Assembly: GCA_900751695.1 (NCBI GenBank)
Contig: CAADSS010000009.1
Coordinates: 1-14,627 of the forward strand
Direction of reading: 5' to 3'
DNA from: an uncultured Collinsella sp.
GTDB taxonomy: Bacteria; Actinomycetota; Coriobacteriia; Coriobacteriales; Coriobacteriaceae
Length of the DNA stretch: 14,627 bases
The notes below the pieces were generated by a model that did no database searches, was not told the DNA's origin, and worked only from the letters and a program-made list of their open reading frames with translations. The position numbers and the translations under genes are program-made. Of this stretch, positions 7,037-13,584 are shown in pieces; position 1 is the first letter of the stretch, and each line of letters opens with the position of its first letter.

Positions 7037-9286
7037 TTACTTGCGCTTGCCGCCGCCGTCACCGGGGCGACGGGAGCTGCCGCCGCGCTTGCCGCCACGG
7101 CCGTTGCCATAGCTGCCACGGTTATCGCGGCCGCCGGCGCGGCCGCCACGGGAGCCGGCCTGGTTGCCGCCGCGACCACCACGGTAGCCGCCGCGACGCT
7201 CTTCGCGGGTATCGTCGTAGTTGCGCCAATCATCGCGGCGATCGCGGCTGGCACGCGGATCACGACGATCGCGCGATTCACCAGAACGCCCGGCGCCGCT
7301 GCGGGTGCCATTAGCGCGAGCGCCCTCGCGACGCTCGCCACCGCGGCCACCGCGCTCTTCAAAGCGCTTGCCGCCACGGGACTCACCGCTGCGGGCGCCA
7401 CGCTCACCGCGACCTTCGCCGCCGCGACGCTCGTCACGGCCACCGCGCTCGTCATTGCGACCGGAACGACGACGATCGCCCGAGACACGCTTGCCGCCAC
7501 GCGAGCCACGGCCCTCGTCCTCGCGCTCAACACGGCGACGACCGCCGCGGTCCTCGTCCTCGCGGCGACGGCGATGCGCCTCGCCCTGGAACTGCTTGGC
7601 ACGGCGCTCGGCACGGTTGCCGCGCGGGGCCTGCTCAACGACACCAGCACCGCCGCGCTCCTCGGCAGCCACCTCGCGGGCCACGCTCTCCACAGCCTCG
7701 TCCACGCGAGCCTGAACGCCCTCGCGCACGCGGGTCTTGCCGCCGCGCTTGGGACGGCTCGGACGCTCACCGTCGCCGCGACGCTCGTCTCGACCGCGGT
7801 TGGAACGACCGGCCACATCACCGTAATCGTCGCCGTTGCGTTTGCCGTCGCGACGCGCCTGCTCAAGCTTCTTCTTGCTCTTGGACTTGCCGCGCTTGGT
7901 CTTCTTCTTCACCTTAAAGGCCGCAGGATCGCGCTCGGGGTCAACCGCGGGCGGATTGGGGCCCACATGCAGGTCGCCGGCCTCGTAGATGTCGGCGGTC
8001 TTGTCCATGAGCTTCTCGATCTCGTAGAACTCATCGACATCCTGCTCGGTCACAAACGTGATGGCCCAGCCCAGCTCGCCGGCGCGGCCCGTACGGCCAA
8101 TACGGTGGATGTAGTCGGTCGGCTCGGCCGGCACGTCAAAGTTCACGACGTAGCGCACGTCGCTGATGTCGATGCCGCGGGCGAGCACGTCGGTTGCCAC
8201 CAACACGTCGACGGTACCGTCGCGGAAGGCCGAAAGGGCACGCTCGCGCTGAGCCTGGCTGCGGTTGCCGTGAATCGCGGCGGCCTTGATGCCCTTGCGC
8301 TCCAGACGACGGCAGCAGCTGTCGGCGCGGTGCTTGGTGCGCATAAAGACGATGGTGCGCTCCGGGCCCTCCTTCTTGAGGAACTCGGGCAGCAGATTGT
8401 TCTTGGCCTCGATGGACACCGGGAATACAAACTGGTCGACGGTGTCGGCGGTCGACGTGGCGGGCGCGATCTCCACGCGTGCCGGGTCACTCACCAGGTC
8501 GGTGATCTCGCCCACGGCCTCCTCGTCGAGCGTGGCCGAGAACAGCAGCGTCTGACGCTCGGCCGGCGTCTCGCGCACAATGCGGCGGACGGCGGGCAAA
8601 AAGCCCATGTCGAGCATGCGGTCGGCCTCGTCCAGCACCAGCACCTTGACCTCGTCCAGGTGGCAGGCGCCCTGCTCGATCAGGTCAACCAGACGGCCCG
8701 GCGTAGCGACCAGGATGTCACAGCCGTACTTGAGCGCCGCGGTCTGCGGCTTGTAGCTCACGCCGCCCACGACGGTCACGGCGACATGGCCGGTGACGTC
8801 GGCAATCTTGCTCGCGACCTCGTCGATCTGCTGGGCAAGCTCGCGCGTGGGGGTGATGACGAGCATCAAGGGACCGCGACCGTTGCCCTCGGGCTTCTTG
8901 GCGCCGCGACGGCGGTTGCGGCCGCCGCGCTCGCGCACGGGTTTGGGAGGAGCGATGTGCTCCAGATTGTTCATGGTCGGCAGCAAGAAGGCGGCCGTCT
9001 TGCCGGTGCCGGTCTGAGCAGCGGCAAGCAGGTCGCGGCCCTCGAGCACCACGGGGATCGAGCCAGCCTGGACAGGCGTGGGCGCCGTGTAGCCTAGGTT
9101 CTCGATAGCACGAAGCATCTCGTCCGAAAGGCCCAGCTCGTCAAAGGCGGGCAGGCTCTCGGTAGCGGACTCGACGGTCTGGGCAGCATTGGCCTCATCG
9201 GCGGCATCGAAGGCAGCCTGGGTCATGGCCTCGCGGGCCTCGTCCAGAATCTCGGCGTCCGTGACGTCGGATACAGAATTACGCAT
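7037..9286 (-). CDS. DEAD-box ATP-dependent RNA helicase with long RGG-rich tail (RhlE/CshA/DeaD type)
   Basis: Encodes 749 residues. The core, residues 46-415, has every DEAD-box motif: Q motif from F48 to Q73, AQTGTGKT (90-97), PTRELAQ (146-152), TPGR (195-198), DEAD (219-222), SAT (250-252), ARGID (369-373) and HRIGRTGR (394-401). It should unwind RNA duplexes with ATP in ribosome assembly, mRNA decay or cold adaptation. An Arg-rich insert (GGRNRRRGAKKPEGNGRG, about 121-138) separates motifs I and Ia. From about 455 to the end, nearly 300 residues are Lys-, then Arg/Gly/Asp/Ser-rich with many RGG and GRGG units, longer than in most bacterial relatives; such tails bind RNA and can drive condensates. 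The ATG at 9286 has AAGGA ten bases upstream; a GTG at 9322 is an alternative. It is transcribed alone. Confidence 0.94.
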   Translation of the reverse strand: MRNSVSDVTDAEILDEAREAMTQAAFDAADEANAAQTVESATESLPAFDELGLSDEMLRAIENLGYTAPTPVQAGSIPVVLEGRDLLAAAQTGTGKTAAFLLPTMNNLEHIAPPKPVRERGGRNRRRGAKKPEGNGRGPLMLVITPTRELAQQIDEVASKIADVTGHVAVTVVGGVSYKPQTAALKYGCDILVATPGRLVDLIEQGACHLDEVKVLVLDEADRMLDMGFLPAVRRIVRETPAERQTLLFSATLDEEAVGEITDLVSDPARVEIAPATSTADTVDQFVFPVSIEAKNNLLPEFLKKEGPERTIVFMRTKHRADSCCRRLERKGIKAAAIHGNRSQAQRERALSAFRDGTVDVLVATDVLARGIDISDVRYVVNFDVPAEPTDYIHRIGRTGRAGELGWAITFVTEQDVDEFYEIEKLMDKTADIYEAGDLHVGPNPPAVDPERDPAAFKVKKKTKRGKSKSKKKLEQARRDGKRNGDDYGDVAGRSNRGRDERRGDGERPSRPKRGGKTRVREGVQARVDEAVESVAREVAAEERGGAGVVEQAPRGNRAERRAKQFQGEAHRRRREDEDRGGRRRVEREDEGRGSRGGKRVSGDRRRSGRNDERGGRDERRGGEGRGERGARSGESRGGKRFEERGGRGGERREGARANGTRSGAGRSGESRDRRDPRASRDRRDDWRNYDDTREERRGGYRGGRGGNQAGSRGGRAGGRDNRGSYGNGRGGKRGGSSRRPGDGGGKRK

Positions 9287-9556
9287 ATGTTGTTGTTCCT
9301 TATCTGCACGCGCAATGGGCACGGCATGCGGCCGCGCGGGCGTGCTTGGTAGTGCGCTAATACATACAAAAACAGGTGCGCACAGAGAGGACGTTGCTCA
9401 GCACGCTGGCGATCGCTTTGGCAGCCCTATCACGCGCCGTCCAGACGCAGCAGCTCTAAGCGATGGAGCAGATTCGCCGCCGGTTAGTATACCCGCACTC
9501 CGTATGCCCCCACGTAAACCACAGATGACGAGGCGGACGGGGCGGGCCTGGCCGAT
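9287..9556. other. Intergenic region between divergent helicase and FHA genes
   Basis: Contains the helicase ribosome binding site next to its start. AT-richer sequence near 9356-9372 could hold its promoter, but no clear -35/-10 pair was found. I see no gene. Confidence 0.4.
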
Positions 9557-9615
9557 TGTCTCAATCTGTAACAGATGCAGGGCAAAACCGGGTCCAAATG
9601 TTACAGAACAAGACA
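9557..9615. repeat. Solitary 59-bp inverted-repeat unit, same family as the array at 13055-13434
   Basis: TGTCTCAATCTGTAACA at 9557-9573 faces TGTTACAGAACAAGACA at 9599-9615 across a 25-base spacer. Half-site length, spacer length and total length equal those of the five tandem units downstream of the kinase gene. It lies about 65 bases upstream of the probable FHA gene promoter. Confidence 0.95.
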
Positions 9616-9680
9616 GAGGGGGATTTCCGTCCAGTCCAAACCAAATCTCTCAGTCTTCCTGCAATTTCGAACATGTGGCC

Positions 9681-9686
9681 TATAAT
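9681..9686 (+). promoter_or_regulatory. Probable -10 box of the FHA gene promoter
   Basis: A perfect TATAAT stands 108 bases upstream of the GTG start. No good -35 element is seen at 16-18 bases, so it may need an activator. Confidence 0.42.
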
Positions 9687-9793
9687 GTTGCTTTGGTTAC
9701 GCTGTATATTGCGCAGCCATTTAATACGTCGCCCACCGGGAGCCATTAATTCCTATCGCCATATTGGCTAGGAAGCAATCAAAGGAGGTATCC

Positions 9794-10756
9794 GTGGCAG
9801 CAGAGACGCCTTGCTCGGTCCTCTATAACGATATTCGCTCGTTCGGCGGTCTTAAACATCTCGAGATCGCCCGAATGCTCATCAATGGAAACTCTTATCT
9901 CGGCAGTACCCTGCTCGAGAAATGCTCTTCCAACCGCTCGTATCTCACCCGTTACATCGTCCATCGCAAGCCTGACCAGTGCGCGCCCGCCATCTACAGC
10001 GACTTTACCGTCACCACGCTCAACCTTTCCGCGGCAATCTGCAGCAAGCTCGGCGGCGGCGAGTCCGCCTATCGGGCAATCGCCGAGCACTATCGCGGTC
10101 CGGCCGCCAACGAAATGATGTCGGCTCTCGCCAGCTACAAGCTGGACAGCCGCCTATATGCAAATGCCCTCAATCGCATCGACAACTTTGACGGCAATGC
10201 CGTGCGTGAGAAAAGCACGCTTTACCTTATGCTCTTTGTGGCAACGGGGGCGCTTGCCGATCCCGTTCAGGGCGTGGCCACCGTCGAGCGCTTTTGCGAC
10301 AGCAAGACGGGTGGGCACTTTGGCACCACCGAAACTACCGTCGGACGTGGCTTTATGGGCAGTCTGGATCAGCCGCACGCCGTCGCTCCCAACCTCGGTC
10401 TGCTCAGGACACATGCCGACAACTGCGTCGACATGCAAATCCATCCCCTCACACGCGATCCGCGTGGCACGGTAATTGGATCCTTGCCCAAAACCTCGCC
10501 CAGCATCACCGATGTGGGCGCCGACGCATCGCGCGAACATCTTCGCATTTGGCTTGAGGGTGAGCACTGGTACGCCCAGGGCCTTGGATCGACCAACGGC
10601 ACGGTGCTCGAATCGGGCGCGGGCGACGGCGATATCGTAATCGAGCCGCCGCGCGACCTACGCGAGCCCGGCAAGATCTATCCCCCCGTGGAAATCGCCA
10701 ACAGCGACAGGCTCCATCTGGGTCTCTACACGACATTCCTTGTCATTGTGGACTAG
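9794..10756 (+). CDS. FHA domain protein with unrecognised N-terminal region
   Basis: Encodes 320 residues. The C-terminal third, about 222-318, is a forkhead-associated domain, the fold that binds phosphothreonine peptides: GTVIGS (225-230), SREH (246-249) and the STNGT core (266-270), closing with the hydrophobic strand LYTTFLVIV. The usual Arg of the GR motif, which contacts phosphate, appears to be Ser230, so binding may be altered. Residues 1-220 look helical, have no signal peptide or membrane helix, and match nothing I know. The GTG at 9794 is chosen because AAAGGAGGT sits just before it; an upstream in-frame TTG at 9764 would place that site inside the gene. The next gene encodes a kinase, so this protein is plausibly its reader or substrate, though a terminator lies between them. 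Confidence 0.85.
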   Translation: MAAETPCSVLYNDIRSFGGLKHLEIARMLINGNSYLGSTLLEKCSSNRSYLTRYIVHRKPDQCAPAIYSDFTVTTLNLSAAICSKLGGGESAYRAIAEHYRGPAANEMMSALASYKLDSRLYANALNRIDNFDGNAVREKSTLYLMLFVATGALADPVQGVATVERFCDSKTGGHFGTTETTVGRGFMGSLDQPHAVAPNLGLLRTHADNCVDMQIHPLTRDPRGTVIGSLPKTSPSITDVGADASREHLRIWLEGEHWYAQGLGSTNGTVLESGAGDGDIVIEPPRDLREPGKIYPPVEIANSDRLHLGLYTTFLVIVD

Positions 10757-10757
10757 C

Positions 10758-10803
10758 ACGGACGGCGATCGGAAGACGGTCGCCGTCCGTCTTTCGTCTT
10801 CTA
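10758..10803 (+). terminator. Intrinsic terminator after the FHA gene
   Basis: An 11-bp perfect stem (ACGGACGGCGA at 10758-10768 with 10780-10790) and 11-nt loop start two bases after the stop codon. A T-rich but interrupted run (CTTTCGTCTTCT) follows. It should reduce read-through into the kinase gene. Confidence 0.72.
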
Positions 10804-10834
10804 CCTTCTGCGTCGTAAACGACAATACTCAGCG

Positions 10835-10895
10835 GTATACGTGGGCAGTGCGGCTATCATGGTACTTTACCGATATCCGCACTGCTCACGTATAC
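10835..10895 (+). promoter_or_regulatory. Large inverted repeat in the kinase leader
   Basis: GTATACGTGGGCAGTGCGG (10835-10853) is complementary to 10877-10895 at 18 of 19 positions, across a 23-base centre. TATCAT at 10855-10860, a possible -10 box, lies inside the centre, and the centre itself can pair GGTA with TACC. The right arm ends 32 bases before the kinase start. It could be a bipartite operator around the promoter or an mRNA leader hairpin. Confidence 0.65.
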
Positions 10896-10927
10896 GCGCG
10901 GCAACCCATGCCAGACAAAGGAACGCC

Positions 10928-13012
10928 ATGGATACTACCGATAGCGCCTATGGCGACAAACTCATCCGTCTTGACACGTTCGACACCGCCGTGGCGGTCG
11001 ACCCCAGCGCCGAGGACGACGCCAAGCGTCGGTTTATGACGCTTATTCTCCAGACGGCCCACCGCAACAACGGCAACATCGGACACGTGCTGCGCGCGAC
11101 CAACACGAGCGGCGAGGTCTTTGCCGTCAAGCTACTCAAGGACAACGCCATCCTTTCCGGCCAAGCCCCCGACCGCTCCGCCGAGCAATCGGCAGCGCAC
11201 CTGGCCAGCACCGCCGCGCTGTTCGAGGAGTACCGTCATCTGTGTACCGTCTCGCACCTGCGCGGATTTCCGCGCGTCTATGGCTACGGATCGTGCGAGG
11301 ATGACCCTCTCATCCTCATGGAGTGGGTCGAGGGCACCTCGCTCAAGCAGGCGCTGCCCCTGCTTCCTCACGACGCCTCGGGCGGGCTGACCACCCAGAT
11401 GGTCGCCGCCGTCGGAAACGCCGTGCTTCGTGCGCTCTTGATGACCCAAGGCCTTGTGAATCCGGTCGTCCATCGCGACCTTTCGCCTGCCAATATCATG
11501 TTCCGCACCACCAGCCGAACGCTCGAGCAGCAGATTGCTGATTGTTCCTTTGACCCCTGCCTCATCGACATGGGCTCCGCGACCATGGCTCTCGGCGACG
11601 ACACGATCACCCGGCGCGCCGATATCTGGCGTTTTGCCACGCCCGCATACGCCGCGCCCGAGATGCTCACGCAGGATATCGAAGGCATCGCGGCCCTTCG
11701 CCGTTCGCCGGCAATCGACGTCTATGCGCTTTCGAGCATTCTGTACCAGCTCTACAGCGGTCGCAAACCGTTTGACTTTGAGTCGACGGACGCCGCTGCA
11801 ACCGGCTCGTTCTATCTCGTAAAGACCAAGACCAAGCCGGCACCGCTCGAGCCGCGCTGCGAGGGCGATGAAGCGCTCGTCCAAATCATCATGAAGGGTC
11901 TCTCAGTCGAGCAGTGCGATCGTCCCACCGAGCAGCAGATGCTCGAGGTGCTCTCGGCATACCTCACCGACGCCGAATCCGAAGGCCGCGAAGGTGCAGG
12001 AGACGAGGCCGCAATTGATATCGATTCTGGCACGCACCTTAAGGTCGACGTCGCCGGCGAGCGCGCACGAGAGATCCTGAATCAGGCCCGCCACGATGCC
12101 ATGACCCGCCGCCGCTTTATTATCGGCGGCGCTATCGCAGCCGTTGCGGGGCTCAGCGTTATCGGGGCGGCAACCCATGGCTTTGGCATCCCCGACTACC
12201 TTGACGGCATCCGCGGTTCACTTGACGACTACACCTGGGATCAGCTGCAGGAGATTTCGCTCAAGATTAAGGCCGCCGAGACCCGTAGCGAGGCACGCGA
12301 GATTGCCAAGCGCTATCACCTGCTCGATGACAACGGGCATATCCCCTATCCATGCACCAAGCGCGTCACGCTCACCAACGGGCTGCAGGTTGGCGCGCAG
12401 CTTGTGGGTATCCGCCACGACGAGCTTCTAGACGGTACGGGCAAGGCCGGGCTGACGTTTATGTTCGACGCGGGTATTGCCGAGCGCAACGCTGCAGCTG
12501 AACCGCCGAGCGCCGGCTGGGCAGATTGCGAGCTGCGGGAATGGCTCAACGGCGACGGCCTTAAGCTGCTACCCAACGAGTTGCGCGCGCTCATTAAAGG
12601 GGTCAAGAAGGTCTCGAACAATGTGGGCGCCGCCAACAGTGCATCGTGTCTGAGCGAGTTGCCCGCAACCCTTTGGCTGCCCGCCATGGTCGAGCTGTGC
12701 GATACGCAACCGCCCGATTCGTTTGCCAAGGACTATCACTACCTGGCAGACATCTACAACGGCGAGGGCAAGGAGTATCAGCTCTTCCGCGAGCTCAAGG
12801 TGAGCCCGTATTCCACGAACGAGACGATGGTCCGCCAGTGGAAGGGCAAGGACACCTGCTGGTGGGAGCGCACGGTGAGCCCCGACTCATCGGAGACCGA
12901 AGGCACGCTCTATTTGAATCGCGTTGGACACGACGGCGACGTCTTTACGTACGCAACGCCTGCGGACAAGCCAAACAAGCTAACCTGTGTGATCCCCGGG
13001 TTCTGTATCTAG
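10928..13012 (+). CDS. Membrane-anchored Ser/Thr protein kinase-like protein with C-terminal DUF6273-like domain
   Basis: Encodes 694 residues. Residues 45-345 form a Hanks-type kinase: loose glycine loop (GNIGHV), catalytic Lys68 (FAVKLL), HRDLSPAN with D184 and N189, metal-binding DMG (214-216) in place of DFG, and APE (243-245). An acidic linker follows, then one membrane helix at about 397-416 preceded by RRRFIIGG (394-401), which resembles a twin-arginine signal placed inside the chain. Residues 430-694 form a domain ending WWERTVSP...GHDGDVFTY...IPGFCI, which I recognise with moderate confidence as DUF6273, a domain common in gut Firmicutes and Actinobacteria and perhaps ligand-binding. 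The layout suggests an external sensor coupled to a cytoplasmic kinase. The ATG at 10928 has AAAGGA five bases upstream. A likely partner is the FHA protein encoded just before. Confidence 0.88.
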   Translation: MDTTDSAYGDKLIRLDTFDTAVAVDPSAEDDAKRRFMTLILQTAHRNNGNIGHVLRATNTSGEVFAVKLLKDNAILSGQAPDRSAEQSAAHLASTAALFEEYRHLCTVSHLRGFPRVYGYGSCEDDPLILMEWVEGTSLKQALPLLPHDASGGLTTQMVAAVGNAVLRALLMTQGLVNPVVHRDLSPANIMFRTTSRTLEQQIADCSFDPCLIDMGSATMALGDDTITRRADIWRFATPAYAAPEMLTQDIEGIAALRRSPAIDVYALSSILYQLYSGRKPFDFESTDAAATGSFYLVKTKTKPAPLEPRCEGDEALVQIIMKGLSVEQCDRPTEQQMLEVLSAYLTDAESEGREGAGDEAAIDIDSGTHLKVDVAGERAREILNQARHDAMTRRRFIIGGAIAAVAGLSVIGAATHGFGIPDYLDGIRGSLDDYTWDQLQEISLKIKAAETRSEAREIAKRYHLLDDNGHIPYPCTKRVTLTNGLQVGAQLVGIRHDELLDGTGKAGLTFMFDAGIAERNAAAEPPSAGWADCELREWLNGDGLKLLPNELRALIKGVKKVSNNVGAANSASCLSELPATLWLPAMVELCDTQPPDSFAKDYHYLADIYNGEGKEYQLFRELKVSPYSTNETMVRQWKGKDTCWWERTVSPDSSETEGTLYLNRVGHDGDVFTYATPADKPNKLTCVIPGFCI

Positions 13013-13054
13013 GCGGCGGGCGTCTTGCCATGACGGGACCCCCTCCCCGGCAAT

Positions 13055-13434
13055 TGTCTCGATCTGCAACACTAGCTCGGCAGATACAGGTCTAGTTGTT
13101 ACAGAACGAGACAAACCCCAGCCCCGCGAGACAACATCTCAATCTGTAACAGTAAGGGGTCAAAATCCTCTCTAGATGTTACAGATCAAGACATTTGAGT
13201 TGACCCCGGGCAGTCTGTCTCGATCTGTAACAGTTAGAGGTTATATCTCCCGCTAGATGTTACAGATTGAGACATTGAGTTTGCTGCCAACTGTTTGTCT
13301 TGATCTGTAACAAATACTCGGTAAAACGGGGTCTGGTTGTTACAGATCGAGACGTTAGCTTTCGGCTGAAATGTTTGTCTAAATCTGTAACAGTTACGGC
13401 TCAAAAAACGGTCCAGATGTTACAGATTGAGATG
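13055..13434. repeat. Tandem array of five 59-bp inverted-repeat units, period 80-81 bp
   Basis: Units start at 13055, 13135, 13216, 13296 and 13376; each is 59 bp: a 17-bp half-site, a 25-bp spacer, and the half-site in reverse. The consensus half-site is TGTCTCRATCTGTAACA, with the ATCTGTAACA end most conserved. Units are joined by 21-22 bp linkers. Inner spacers are related but diverged (many contain TCAAAA or TAAAAC and end near TCTAGA). A degraded half-site may lie at 13466-13482. The array begins 43 bases after the kinase stop codon and ends about 70 bases before the copper ATPase promoter. Confidence 0.96.
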
Positions 13435-13506
13435 ATTGATTGGGACGGTCCATCGGTCAACCAACTACCCTCATCTGTAGCGAGATGTCATACATTTATT
13501 CTGTAC

Positions 13507-13537
13507 TAGACACCCCCAGGGGGTATGGGTGTATAGT
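13507..13537 (+). promoter_or_regulatory. Copper-responsive promoter with CsoR-like operator
   Basis: TAGACA (13507-13512) and TATAGT (13532-13537) are good -35 and -10 boxes separated by 19 bases. The spacer holds ACCCCCAGGGGGT (13512-13524), with six-base arms around one base, followed by ATGGGTGTA. This resembles CsoR operators before copper ATPase genes, where Cu(I) releases the repressor. The 19-base spacing also fits MerR/CueR activators. No regulator gene is in the window. Confidence 0.62.
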
Positions 13538-13584
13538 ATCGGCAGGTTAACATTTCCAACACCACGCCACAGAAAGGAGAAGCC

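Noticed and set aside
6926..9097. Open frame of about 720 codons on the plus strand
   Set aside because: It is antisense to the DEAD-box helicase, consists of Ala/Leu/Gly-rich sequence with no domain, and arises from G+C-rich codons of the opposite strand.
13055..13434. CRISPR array
   Set aside because: Repeats are 17-bp half-sites in alternating orientation, spacers are related to each other, and no cas gene is present.
13300..13509. Small plus-strand frame of 69 codons
   Set aside because: It lies across the inverted-repeat array and is an accident of the repeats.
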